Part shown: piece after piece, positions 8,564 through 16,356 of the stretch
Layout of the letters: each line of letters opens with the position of its first letter
Position numbering within the stretch: the first letter of the stretch is position 1
Source: Dehalococcoidia bacterium
GTDB lineage: Bacteria > Chloroflexota > Dehalococcoidia > Lucifugimonadales > Lucifugimonadaceae
Assembly: GCA_009693115.1 (NCBI GenBank)
Contig: SHXW01000026.1
Span: 1 to 33,024 of the forward strand
Length of the DNA: 33,024 nt
Reading direction: 5' to 3'
Program-made: the position numbers and the translations under genes
Notes under the pieces: model-generated
Database searches by the model: none
Seen by the model: only the letters and a program-made list of their open reading frames with translations
Told to the model about the DNA's origin: nothing

Positions 8564-9928
8564 TTGTCTTACCGCGATGCCATCCATGACGCCCTGCAGG
8601 GCAACGGGGCCGACTATTGCGAGATCCGTATTGAGGAGACCGCCTCAACCCGCCTCGTCTACCGTGGCAAAGGCCTGGAAGACGCCGTCCAGTCCAGCGG
8701 CCGTGGTGGCAATGTGCGCGCCTGTGTCAGAGGCGGCTGGGGCTTCGTCAGCTTTAACAACCTTGAAGGGTTGAAGGCTCGCGTCAAACAGGCGGTCGCG
8801 CAGGCCCGGGCGGTAGGCGGCGAAGGGACGAAGCTTGCAGAAGTTGAGCCGAACGTCCGGACCGTCAAGCCGCGCATCGTCAATGACCCGCGTGTGGTTC
8901 CGCTTGCTGAGAAAAAGCGGCGCATGGACCATTACAACGGCCTGCTCCTGTCCACGCCACAGGTTCAGAGCATCAACTCGGTCTACGCTGAAGGGTCGCG
9001 CCACGTCTTTTTTGGCAACTCGGATGGCGCGTACATGGACCAGGAGTTCATCCATGTCACCTGCAGGCTGGCGGCGCAGGCGAAGAGGGACAACGATATT
9101 CAAGAAGCGGGGTTCTCAATCGGCTCCCTTGGGGACTTCGCCCTGCTGGATGGTCTGGACGATGAGGTCAAAGCCGTCGGACAGCGCGCCGTGGACCTGC
9201 TGTCTGCCCGGCCCCTCAAGGGCGGCGAGAGGACGGTCATCCTCAACCCTGTGCTGGCCGGCGTGTTTATCCATGAGGCTTTCGGGCACCTGTCAGAAGG
9301 GGACAACGTAGCCGAGGACAAGAAGCTCCAGGAGATCATGGTCATGGGCCGCAAGTTCGGCGGCAAGCACCTGAATGTTACGGACGGCGCAGCGATGCCG
9401 GGCCTGCGCGGCAGCTTCGCCTTCGATGACGAAGGCACGCCCGCCACAAAGACGCCGCTCATCCGCGAAGGCGTCCTGGTAGGCCGACTGCACTCACGCG
9501 AGACGGCCGCGATGCTGGGTGAGAAACCGACGGGCAACGCACGCGCCGTCGGTTACAACTTCCCGCCCATAGTGCGCATGACCAATACGGTCATTGAAAA
9601 CGACAAGGCGAAGTTCGAGGACTTGATCGCCGACGTCAAGGAAGGTGTTTACGTCAGGGGCTGGTACGGCGGCATGACACAGCACGAGATGTTCACGTTT
9701 TCGTCCGGCGAGGCACACATGGTCCGTAACGGCAAGATAGCGGAGATGGTGCGCCCGGTCATGCTCTCAGGGAACCTGTTCACTACGCTTGAGAACATAG
9801 ACGCAATCGGCAACGATATTGGCATGAACGAGGGAGGAGGGTGCGGCAAGAGCGGGCAGTCGCCCCTGCCAGTGTCGCTCGGCAGCCCGCACATCCGCAT
9901 CAGGAAGTGCCTGATCTCCGGGGCGTGA
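8564..9928 (+). CDS. tldD: TldD, metalloprotease subunit of the TldD/TldE complex
   Basis: TldD is the zinc-bearing catalytic subunit of the TldD/TldE heterodimeric protease. In E. coli this protease trims microcin B17 and degrades unfolded peptides, including the CcdA antitoxin. The 454-residue protein is of family length and carries the zinc site HEAFGH at 237-242 followed by SEGD. The characteristic C-terminal GGGCGKSGQ is at 424-432, with the closing SPHIRI strand. The start is TTG 8564 (MSYRDAIHDAL), with a weak AAGG seven bases upstream; no upstream ATG in frame is credible. The partner tldE follows on the same strand after 114 bases. No peptide precursor or modification enzyme is beside them, so the physiological substrate is unknown. 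Confidence 0.94.
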   Translation: MSYRDAIHDALQGNGADYCEIRIEETASTRLVYRGKGLEDAVQSSGRGGNVRACVRGGWGFVSFNNLEGLKARVKQAVAQARAVGGEGTKLAEVEPNVRTVKPRIVNDPRVVPLAEKKRRMDHYNGLLLSTPQVQSINSVYAEGSRHVFFGNSDGAYMDQEFIHVTCRLAAQAKRDNDIQEAGFSIGSLGDFALLDGLDDEVKAVGQRAVDLLSARPLKGGERTVILNPVLAGVFIHEAFGHLSEGDNVAEDKKLQEIMVMGRKFGGKHLNVTDGAAMPGLRGSFAFDDEGTPATKTPLIREGVLVGRLHSRETAAMLGEKPTGNARAVGYNFPPIVRMTNTVIENDKAKFEDLIADVKEGVYVRGWYGGMTQHEMFTFSSGEAHMVRNGKIAEMVRPVMLSGNLFTTLENIDAIGNDIGMNEGGGCGKSGQSPLPVSLGSPHIRIRKCLISGA

Positions 9929-9935
9929 CCGTTTT

Positions 9936-9958
9936 CCCTCTCCCTGCAAGGGAGAGGG
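9936..9958. repeat. CCCTCTCCC/GGGAGAGGG hairpin between tldD and tldE
   Basis: A perfect nine-base inverted repeat, CCCTCTCCC (9936-9944) and GGGAGAGGG (9950-9958), surrounds a five-base loop eight bases after the tldD stop. The same CTCTCC...GGAGAG theme recurs in other gaps, for example at 16087-16103. There is no T-run, so it probably does not terminate transcription between the two genes; it may affect mRNA processing. Confidence 0.6.
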
Positions 9959-10042
9959 CCATGGTGTGGGTCGCGCGGTTCCTCTCCTCCCGCACGGGGA
10001 GCGAGGACGCAAGCGCAGATCAGACCGTACTGAAAGAGCAAT

Positions 10043-11359
10043 ATGTCAGAAGAACTCCTTAAGGCGGCGACGCGCAAATACGGCCAGGCCGAGGTCTACC
10101 GCGTCGAAGGCGAGAGCGTTCCCGTCACGTTCGAAGCGAACAAACTCAAGGAGTTGTCTGCGCGCGAGGCGTCTGGGGTGGCCCTGCGCGTGATCAACAA
10201 AGGCCGCATCGGCTTCACGTCCACGACGAACGCTGATGACGAGGCGGGACTTGTGGCGCGCGCGGGTGCTGTTTCCGAGTTCGGCGCCGATGCGAAATTC
10301 TCGTTCCCGAAACAGGCCACAGTCCAGGATCTCGATGTGTTCGACCCGAGGGTCGAAAAGGTCACGCGGGCCCGGATGATAGATACGGGCCGGGACTTGA
10401 TCGAGCGTTTGCGCGAGAAGTGGCCGGAGATGCTGTGTGAGGGCAGGGTGGGCCGCTCGACCGGGCGCATGAACATCTGGAACTCGTCCGGCGTCGAATA
10501 TTCCTATCAGGAGACGGGGTACTACATTTATCTTGGCGGCAAGTTGATCCGCGGCACTGACATGCTCAACCTGTGGCAGGGGCACTCGTCGGCGGGTTGG
10601 TTCGGCAAGAAGGAAACGGACGGCATCCTGGACAGGTTGCTTCAGCAGCTTGAATACTGCCGGAATATCGCACCTGCGCCCGTGGGTGATGTCCCCGTGA
10701 TCTTCACTCCCCGTGGCCTCGCGGCTGCGCTGCTGGACCCGCTCCTCGCCGGGTTCAATGGCAAGAACATCGCGGACGGCGCGTCGCCCCTGATCGGCAA
10801 AGAGGGAACAAAGGTCCTCGACGACCGCATTTCGATCTCTGACGACCCGACTGTGCCGATGGCCTCCGGCAGCCGCCCATGCGACGACGAGGGCGTGCCA
10901 AGCCGGAAGGTCGTACTCATGGAGAAAGGCGTCGCGGGAGGCGGGTACTTTGACCTCCAATCCGCAGGCAGGGCAGGCAGAAAGACGACCGGTTCCGCCC
11001 ACCGCTCGCTTACCGCGCCGCCAGGCCCTGGGACGTCTCTGATAGACATCGCGCCGGGCGGCACGCCGTATGGAGATCTGTTCGCCGGGATCAAAAGCGG
11101 TCTCGTGGTCGAAGAACTCCTCGGCGCTGGCCAGGGCAACGTACTCGGCGGCGAGTTCCGTGCGAGCGTGTCGCTTGGATACCGGATCGAAAACGGCGTA
11201 ATCACCGGGCGGGTAAAGGACACGATGATCTCCGGAAATGTCTATAAGGCGCTCGCGCAGGTGGAGGCGGTCTCCGACAAAGCCGAATGGGTATTCGGGT
11301 CAATGCGCGCCCCCGCCATTCGTTGCCGCGGCGTGGAAGTGGCAACAAAGGGCGGGTAG
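10043..11359 (+). CDS. tldE: TldE/PmbA, non-catalytic partner of TldD
   Basis: TldE (PmbA) pairs with TldD to form the peptide-degrading chamber. It shares the fold but lacks the zinc-binding HExxxH, as seen here: the equivalent region reads PVIFTPRGLAAALLDPLL. The 438-residue length is normal. Family features include the N-terminal segment AEVYRVEGESVPVTFEANKLK, in which the residue pattern parallels the start of TldD, and the C-terminal GGTPYGDLFAGIKSGLVVEELLGAGQGN followed by FRASVSLGYRIENGVITGRV. ATG 10043 has only a weak purine-rich stretch upstream (GAAAGAG). The gene lies 114 bases after tldD with a hairpin in between, and 32 bases before a HEAT-repeat gene, so the three are likely one transcript. 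Confidence 0.92.
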   Translation: MSEELLKAATRKYGQAEVYRVEGESVPVTFEANKLKELSAREASGVALRVINKGRIGFTSTTNADDEAGLVARAGAVSEFGADAKFSFPKQATVQDLDVFDPRVEKVTRARMIDTGRDLIERLREKWPEMLCEGRVGRSTGRMNIWNSSGVEYSYQETGYYIYLGGKLIRGTDMLNLWQGHSSAGWFGKKETDGILDRLLQQLEYCRNIAPAPVGDVPVIFTPRGLAAALLDPLLAGFNGKNIADGASPLIGKEGTKVLDDRISISDDPTVPMASGSRPCDDEGVPSRKVVLMEKGVAGGGYFDLQSAGRAGRKTTGSAHRSLTAPPGPGTSLIDIAPGGTPYGDLFAGIKSGLVVEELLGAGQGNVLGGEFRASVSLGYRIENGVITGRVKDTMISGNVYKALAQVEAVSDKAEWVFGSMRAPAIRCRGVEVATKGG

Positions 11360-11391
11360 CCCGCGTTTGACGCGCCAGGCAGGTTGGATTC

Positions 11392-12513
11392 ATGGGCCTT
11401 ATTGAATTCTTGGCAAATCTCCCCGAGGACGACTCGGCTCCGATCGGGTACGCGGCTCTTGCTGAACTCTCTGGCATCTTTGCCGCAGAAACCGCCGAGC
11501 TGTCCCGGACATTGGAGGAATGGCGGCCCGAGCGCGTGCAGGAGCTATTCCGCCGACTCACTGAGCTGACCGAAGAGCAGGCCAAGCTCGAATTCGAGGT
11601 TGTGTTCAAGGCGGGGCTCTCCGAGAAGAACCCTGTTGTACGCGTCCTGGCGGTGAACGGCCTTGCCGAAAGCATTGACCGGTCGCTGGCAGGACGACTC
11701 GCCGGATTGCTTGAGCGCGATCCGGACGCTGGCGTGCGGGCCGCCGCCGCCACCAGCATGGCTACGCTCTGCATCATGGCCACCGAGGGCAAGTTGCACA
11801 GACGTGATGGCGAACTTATGCGTCTCGCTCTGGCGAAGACGCTGGAGAGCGCCTCTGAGGAGCCTGAAGTGAAGATGCGCGCCATGGAGACAGCGGCCAT
11901 CTTCGGCGGAGACCGTGTGGCGGCGATGATCGAGGAGGCGCACAGGAGCGGAGACATTCGCTCACGCCAGAGCGCAATCTTCGCCATGGGCAGAACGGGG
12001 GACAGCCGCTGGCTTTCCGCCGTCATTGCGGAACTTGACGCCGCCGATGCGTCCGTCCGTTATGAGGCAACGGTGGCTCTGGGTGAGATCGGCGGCGAGG
12101 AACATGCGAACTTGCTGAAGGGGCCGCTGGACGATGAGGATCTTGAGGTGCAGGTGGCGGCAGTGTTGGCGCTTGAGCACATTGGCGGGCCACCGGCGAT
12201 AACGCTGCTGAAACAGGCGCTCCAGAGCGCGGAGCCTTCGGTGAAGGAGGCGGCAAGGGATGCTCTTGAGGCTATCGAATCCATCGAAGGGCTTGCGGAA
12301 GTGATCGGCCCGGACATACAGAAGCGGGGCGACATATTTGGCGGCCGGGCGGGCACCGAGGTGTTTGGCGGGGGTGAAGTGGAGGTCGATGACGCCTCAG
12401 AACGTGAGGGTTGGGGGCACCTTGTCAAAGGGCAGGGTACGGAAAACCGCAACGGGAGCGCGGCGGGGGAGACAGAGAAGGACGCGGACCAGGATGAGGA
12501 CGACGACGACTAG
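11392..12513 (+). CDS. HEAT-repeat protein with acidic C-terminal tail
   Basis: The 373-residue protein is an all-helical repeat protein. From about residue 85 to 300 it contains successive HEAT / PBS-lyase-type repeats. Recognisable units are VVRVLAVNGLAESI, VRYEATVALGEIGG, LEVQVAAVLALEHIGG and VKEAARDALEAIE. The last 35 residues are strongly acidic, ending in DADQDEDDDD. There are no signal peptide or membrane segments, so it is cytoplasmic. Such proteins act as scaffolds or as partners of enzymes; no specific function can be named. It starts 32 bases after tldE on the same strand, so a role with the TldD/E protease (adaptor or substrate scaffold) is possible but is inference only. It is convergent with the ROK kinase gene downstream. 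Confidence 0.85.
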   Translation: MGLIEFLANLPEDDSAPIGYAALAELSGIFAAETAELSRTLEEWRPERVQELFRRLTELTEEQAKLEFEVVFKAGLSEKNPVVRVLAVNGLAESIDRSLAGRLAGLLERDPDAGVRAAAATSMATLCIMATEGKLHRRDGELMRLALAKTLESASEEPEVKMRAMETAAIFGGDRVAAMIEEAHRSGDIRSRQSAIFAMGRTGDSRWLSAVIAELDAADASVRYEATVALGEIGGEEHANLLKGPLDDEDLEVQVAAVLALEHIGGPPAITLLKQALQSAEPSVKEAARDALEAIESIEGLAEVIGPDIQKRGDIFGGRAGTEVFGGGEVEVDDASEREGWGHLVKGQGTENRNGSAAGETEKDADQDEDDDD

Positions 12514-12622
12514 GCGACCTTCTCACAACGAAACGGCAAGGTCCCAGAGACTGCTGTTTGCGTCCGGGTTTCTCCCTCACCTCTCCCGCCGGGACTGGGA
12601 CAGACGGGGCTCTCCTACACAC

Positions 12623-13639
12623 TCAAGGCGTGTGTGCAGGGCGTTGACGCCATTCGGAAGCGGCCCGGCTGAACGCCAGGAATGCTGCGCCCTTCAGACT
12701 TGCGTCATCCCCGTGTGAAGTGACATGCACTGGCACGCCGCCGCGGTCCCTGTAGCGGGGCAGTGAGTGTCTCAACGTCGCCTCTTTGATCTTGCCGAAT
12801 TGCGCCTTCAGGCCTTCGGCCACGCCGCCGCCTATGACAAGCGCCTCGGGTTCGAGAGCGTTGAGCAGGCTCCCCAAGCCGATGCCGATGTTTTCTATCA
12901 CATCGTCAATTACACCAACGGACAGGCGGTCGCCGGCAGCGGCGGCCTGCATGACCATGCGGCTTGTGATCTTCAAAGGGTCGCCGCCGGCCATGTCCAG
13001 CAGGAATGTTTCGTTTGACGATGTGAGCCTTGATGCTGCCATGCGGGCGATTGCCGGTCCGCAGGCATTGCCCTCAAAGCAGCCATCGCACCCCACGTTG
13101 CACCTGAGAGCGCCGGGCCGGACCGCGATGTGGCCCACCTCTCCAGCTCCGCCCGTCATGCCGGTGACCATCTCCCCGTTGGCGATGATGCCGCCGCCGA
13201 CGCCTGTGCTGATGGTGACATAGATCAGGTTTTTCGCGCCCGTGTGCGGGCCGGTCTGCGTCTCTGCGAAGGCGGCGAGAGTGGCGTCGTGCCCGATCCA
13301 GACGGGGAGGGCCAGTTCCCGCTCAAGGAGCGGTTTCATAGTCTTGCCGTGCCACGCCATGAGGTTCGGCGGGTGGTTGTAGATGCCAGTGGCAGGGTTT
13401 AGTGGCCCTGCCGTGGCGACACCGACACCTGCGACGGCGGGCATTCCAGCCTCGCCGAGCACCTTCCTGATGAGCGCGGCGAGCCGCTCCGCACCGTCCT
13501 CGATGCCCGTCTCGGGGTTCGTGGTGATGACATGTCGGTGGGAGACGCTCCCGTCCCGCGACACGACGGCAACGCGGATCTTCGTGCCGCCTATGTCAAT
13601 GGCGACGGCGCGGTAAGGCGGTGGATTTGTGGGTGGCAT
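12623..13639 (-). CDS. ROK-family sugar kinase (glucokinase-like)
   Basis: This is a cytoplasmic kinase of the ROK family, likely phosphorylating glucose or an amino sugar with ATP. Numbered from ATG 13639 (338 residues), it has the phosphate-1 motif DIGGTK at 15-20, the catalytic Asp118 in IGHD, GTGVGGGI at 144-151, and the ROK zinc site GH (169-170) followed by C180, C184 and C187 in CNVGCDGC. These show a kinase rather than a ROK repressor, and no N-terminal winged helix is present. The start is set where the ROK fold begins; the open frame runs 77 codons further upstream through a dispersed palindromic repeat, which is not credible as protein. Exact sugar specificity cannot be read from sequence. 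Confidence 0.9.
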   Translation of the reverse strand: MPPTNPPPYRAVAIDIGGTKIRVAVVSRDGSVSHRHVITTNPETGIEDGAERLAALIRKVLGEAGMPAVAGVGVATAGPLNPATGIYNHPPNLMAWHGKTMKPLLERELALPVWIGHDATLAAFAETQTGPHTGAKNLIYVTISTGVGGGIIANGEMVTGMTGGAGEVGHIAVRPGALRCNVGCDGCFEGNACGPAIARMAASRLTSSNETFLLDMAGGDPLKITSRMVMQAAAAGDRLSVGVIDDVIENIGIGLGSLLNALEPEALVIGGGVAEGLKAQFGKIKEATLRHSLPRYRDRGGVPVHVTSHGDDASLKGAAFLAFSRAASEWRQRPAHTP

Positions 13640-13945
13640 GGCGGGCAATGTTAGCGGATGTGTGTTGCCGCGATCCGTACCCGTCCCAATGGGTGAACGG
13701 TAGCCGAGAACACCCTCATCCCGACTGTAGTGGAGGGATCTGCCCCTTCTCGAACAGCCAGGTCTGCATGCAATCAGAGAGGCTCTGAAACAGATGTCAG
13801 GTCCCTCGCCTACGCTCGGGATGAGGATGGCTGCTGACTGCAACTCTTGTTCAGAATGCCCGCGCCCCAACCCTCTCCCATCAGGAGCAGGGGACCATCA
13901 CAGTGTTAGACTGCCGGACGCTGATCAACGTAAGAAGGAGTTCAT
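13640..13945. other. Divergent gap between the ROK kinase and the VOC gene
   Basis: These 306 bases contain family 1 repeat copy B (13715-13825) and a CCCTCTCCC-type remnant near 13868. AAGGAG at 13935-13940 is the ribosome binding site of the VOC gene. No coding region is supported. Promoters for the two divergent genes must lie here or inside the repeat, but no clear -35/-10 pair stands out. Confidence 0.5.
13715..13825. repeat. Dispersed palindromic intergenic repeat, family 1, copy B
   Basis: Perfect 10-bp terminal inverted repeats, CTCATCCCGA (13715-13724) and TCGGGATGAG (13816-13825), enclose about 90 bases that include AGGGATCTG near the left end and GTCCCTCGCC near the right. The size and plan match copies A, C and D. 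Confidence 0.7.
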
Positions 13946-14422
13946 ATGACATCCCGACCGTCCGGCCACCGCCCGCCGCCGCGTAACGTCGCCGGAAACT
14001 CGTGCACTGTGCAGCGGATGCACCATGTTGGCATCGCAGTCAAGTCCCTTGAAGCGACGGTCGCGCTTTACCGTGACCTGTTCGGCCTCCCAGAGCCTGT
14101 CATCATGGAGAATAAGGATCGGGGTGTCAGGGCCGCCGTGATGAACGCAGGTGGAACGAACCTTGAGTTCCTGCAGCCGATGAATGACAAGAACCCGTTT
14201 ACGCAGTTCCTGGCGCAGCACGGCGAGGGGATGCACCACATCTGTCTGGCCGTGGAGGACGTGGCGAAGGCGCGCGACCACCTGCAGAAAAAGGGCGTGA
14301 AGTTGACTAATACGGACCCCGTCGCAGGTTTCAACGGGCACTACGTCTTTACCGACCCATCCTCGACAGGCGGCGTCCGTATCGAAATCAGCCAGCTATA
14401 CCCGGAGAAGGCGGACTCATAG
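13946..14422 (+). CDS. VOC-family protein, methylmalonyl-CoA epimerase-like
   Basis: This is a glyoxalase/VOC-fold metalloenzyme of 158 residues with two beta-alpha-beta-beta-beta units. The first unit starts at MHHVGIAV (metal ligand His27) and the second at MHHICLAVED (His98), with the last ligand Glu147 in RIEISQLY. This H...H...E spacing, and LYRDLFGLPE with an EFLQP strand, match methylmalonyl-CoA epimerase, which interconverts the 2R and 2S forms of methylmalonyl-CoA in propionate metabolism. The first 24 residues are a basic, proline-rich extension outside the fold. ATG 13946 has an excellent AAGGAG five bases upstream. Methylmalonyl-CoA mutase or propionyl-CoA carboxylase genes are not in the window, so another VOC activity remains possible. 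Confidence 0.8.
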   Translation: MTSRPSGHRPPPRNVAGNSCTVQRMHHVGIAVKSLEATVALYRDLFGLPEPVIMENKDRGVRAAVMNAGGTNLEFLQPMNDKNPFTQFLAQHGEGMHHICLAVEDVAKARDHLQKKGVKLTNTDPVAGFNGHYVFTDPSSTGGVRIEISQLYPEKADS

Positions 14423-14432
14423 ACGGCGTCGC

Positions 14433-14535
14433 GTCGTTCCTGCCCTGAGCGGGAGCGAAGGGAGGAATCTGGGGCGGGGACATGGAGTGTTCTGAAGCCA
14501 CACCTCCCAAGATTCCTCGCTCCGCTCGGAATGAC
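14433..14535. repeat. Dispersed palindromic intergenic repeat, family 1, copy C
   Basis: The ends GTCGTTCC (14433-14440) and GGAATGAC (14528-14535) pair at seven of eight positions. The inner arms GGAGGAATCT and AGATTCCTCGC extend the inverted repeat. ATCTGGGGCGGGGA (14467-14480) is identical to copy A. The right end overlaps the ATG at 14531 that opens the next reading frame. Confidence 0.75.
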
Positions 14536-15094
14536 GGTGCCTGAAGTAGAGAAAATGGCCACCGAACACCGCATAGATCTGTCTGTTATCCCGCACCGGC
14601 CCGGCCAGTCCGAAGGCTTGGAGGCGCGGCGAAAACGCGCCTGGGACACCCTCACCGAGTCAGAGCGGCCCGGTGTGATAGAGGCGTACGGCCGGCCCGT
14701 TACCAACTGGGAGATGCCGTGCATCGAGGCGGGCGGAGTATACGAGCGCACCCTGTACGCGCTGGTCGTCCTGTGGGCGCGGCTTACCCCGGGGCAGATC
14801 GGGTACATGCTCATCGCTCGTTGGCATAAGGGAGCGGACCAGACCACCATCAGGACCAAGCTCGCTCTGATGGTTAGCAAGGGACATGCCCGGTGGACGC
14901 GTGATGGGCGTTACTACGCAACGGAAGAAGGCGCGGTGTTCATGCGGGCGATGGAGACGGCATGGGCCGTGAGGCAGCGTGCCGCAATGCGGGAGCGGAG
15001 GGTTAGCGAGAGGCGTGGGCCGGTGCCGCAACCTGACCCGAGGCAAGGTACAGGGTCAGAAGAAAGTGCCAACCCAAGTCCAGATCAGCCCTAG
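14531..15094 (+). CDS. Hypothetical protein with winged-helix-like domain
   Basis: I do not recognise this 187-residue protein. The central part (about residues 72-140) looks like a winged helix. A helix-turn-helix-like stretch LTPGQIGYMLIARWHKGADQTT is followed by a helix TKLALMVSKGHARW and a wing-like DGRYYATEEG, a pattern seen in small bacterial DNA-binding proteins. The C-terminal 45 residues are Arg- then Pro/Ser-rich and probably disordered. There is no signal peptide or membrane segment. The ATG at 14531 lies inside the terminal inverted repeat of family 1 copy C; an alternative ATG at 14555 clears the repeat but has only GTAGAG upstream. It is convergent with the SDR gene at 15151. 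A regulator is a guess. Confidence 0.55.
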   Translation: MTVPEVEKMATEHRIDLSVIPHRPGQSEGLEARRKRAWDTLTESERPGVIEAYGRPVTNWEMPCIEAGGVYERTLYALVVLWARLTPGQIGYMLIARWHKGADQTTIRTKLALMVSKGHARWTRDGRYYATEEGAVFMRAMETAWAVRQRAAMRERRVSERRGPVPQPDPRQGTGSEESANPSPDQP

Positions 15095-15150
15095 CCATGA
15101 TGGGATCCATCGAATACGCTCGGCACGAGTGATGCAACCGGGCGACCGTC

Positions 15151-15930
15151 TTACCGGTAGCTCTCGGCGTTGTCCACGGGCTTGAAGCCTATTGACTGTG
15201 CTGCATGCTTTATGTCCCAGAACCGCCACTTGTTGTCAGATACGCCGTAAAAGATTTCAAAGCCCAACTTCGGCGCAGAAAGGCACTTATCAACGAGTTG
15301 TGCCAGGTCCCGGTGACTGCACCACGTGGCGAAGTGGCGCACTGACCTAGCAGGGCTGTTGTGCGGGTTGACCGTGCCGATGCGCAGGCACGCTGCCTCT
15401 ATGCCGTGCTGCTCGAAGTAGTAACGCCCGACGGCCTCACCGTATGCCTTTGAAATGCCATAGTCGCCATCGGGGCGCACCGGCACGGTGTGGTCAACTT
15501 TCTTCACCTTTGCCGCATCCAGACCTCCGTATTCACCCTTGACGATGCGCCGGTAGGGGTCGTCATTCTCAAACATGCCCACGGCATGGTTCGAGCTCGC
15601 GAACACGATGCGACTGACACCGGAAATCCGACAGGCTTCCCATACGTTGTGCGTAAGGACCAGGTTGTTGGGCAACACGCTGTCCCATGGCGCGTCCTGG
15701 CGCACGTCCGCGGCCAGGTGGACCACGGCATCGACGCCTTTGAATGCGGGCAGGATGGCGTTCACGCCTTTAGAGGCGTCCACTGTGAGCGTCGGGACAT
15801 CGGGCGCGATTGCCTTCCTGGCAAGGTCAAGGCCGGAGAACCCATACCTGTCAGCGAGTGACCGGATGAGCATCGAGCCTATGAGGCCGCTGGATCCTGT
15901 GACGAGAACTTTTTGGGCGGGCAGGGGCAT
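15151..15930 (-). CDS. NAD-dependent epimerase/dehydratase (extended SDR), uronate-dehydrogenase-like
   Basis: This is a soluble extended short-chain dehydrogenase of 259 residues. It has the NAD-binding motif TGSSGLIG at 11-18, the ASSNHAVG segment at 111-118 and the catalytic YGISK with Tyr157 and Lys161. The SSNHAVG stretch, the RPDGDYGISKAYGE sequence and the rather short length resemble bacterial uronate dehydrogenases, which oxidise galacturonate or glucuronate to aldarolactones. Related sugar-nucleotide epimerases are the alternative. ATG 15930 has AGGAG seven bases upstream. It is a single gene on the minus strand, convergent with the winged-helix-like gene. No aldarate catabolic genes are adjacent, so the substrate assignment is tentative. 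Confidence 0.82.
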   Translation of the reverse strand: MPLPAQKVLVTGSSGLIGSMLIRSLADRYGFSGLDLARKAIAPDVPTLTVDASKGVNAILPAFKGVDAVVHLAADVRQDAPWDSVLPNNLVLTHNVWEACRISGVSRIVFASSNHAVGMFENDDPYRRIVKGEYGGLDAAKVKKVDHTVPVRPDGDYGISKAYGEAVGRYYFEQHGIEAACLRIGTVNPHNSPARSVRHFATWCSHRDLAQLVDKCLSAPKLGFEIFYGVSDNKWRFWDIKHAAQSIGFKPVDNAESYR

Positions 15931-16033
15931 CGTAATCTCCTGACAATCTCATCTCCCGGCGGGAAGAGTGGGGGAGAAGTCTCTGGCGTCATTGAGGATA
16001 GTGCCAGGCGACTGCGTGGCTCCGGCGGATTGT

Positions 16034-16103
16034 AAAGGCTGTCTCTAAATCACAGGCCTAGGTTCGGGTTGATGCCCGCAGCCCCCCTCTCCTGATGGGA
16101 GAG
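16034..16103 (+). repeat. Dispersed repeat, family 2, copy E
   Basis: A 31-base block at 16047-16077, built around GCCTAGGT and ending GATGCCC, matches 26 of 31 bases of the reverse complement of 21022-21052; all five differences are transitions. In both copies the block is preceded by a GCTGT-YCT-AAATC-like segment and followed by a hairpin, here CTCTCC/GGAGAG at 16087-16103. Confidence 0.65.
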
Positions 16104-16210
16104 TTGATTACGGGGTCGCCTTCAGGGAGGTCGTGGAGCCGCAGCGAATTGTAGTAGGGCAGACGTTGCGGCCCAAACAACGGCTACAATTGGCCCTCAG
16201 CCGCGGCCGT

Positions 16211-16330
16211 GTCATTCTGAGCGCAGTCCCGAAGGATTCGGGGCGGAGCGAAGAATCCAGCACCAAGAGATCAGGCGCTGCCCTTTGAGCTAGATTCTTC
16301 GTACACGGCTTCACCGGAACTCAGAATGAC
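16211..16330. repeat. Dispersed palindromic intergenic repeat, family 1, copy D
   Basis: Perfect 10-bp terminal inverted repeats, GTCATTCTGA (16211-16220) and TCAGAATGAC (16321-16330), enclose inner arms GCGAAGAATC and GATTCTTCG. It ends 26 bases before the xseB start, so it could influence xseB transcription or mRNA structure. Confidence 0.75.
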
Positions 16331-16356
16331 AGTCGCAGTGTCCTGACGCCACTCTC

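Larger units (their letters stand above)
15931..16356. other. Repeat-filled divergent gap between the SDR gene and xseB
   Basis: No gene is supported in these 426 bases. They contain a member of repeat family 2 (16034-16103) and family 1 copy D (16211-16330). The first 40 bases after the SDR start hold its ribosome binding site and a CATCTCCCGGCGGGAAGAGTG-like segment. A minus-strand frame at 16108-16314 merely reads through copy D. Confidence 0.55.

Noticed and set aside
13640-13870. 77-codon N-terminal extension of the ROK kinase
   Set aside because: The extension is a translation of repeat copy B and adjacent non-coding DNA.
16108-16314. Minus-strand open frame in the gap before xseB
   Set aside because: It is the translation of family 1 repeat copy D.
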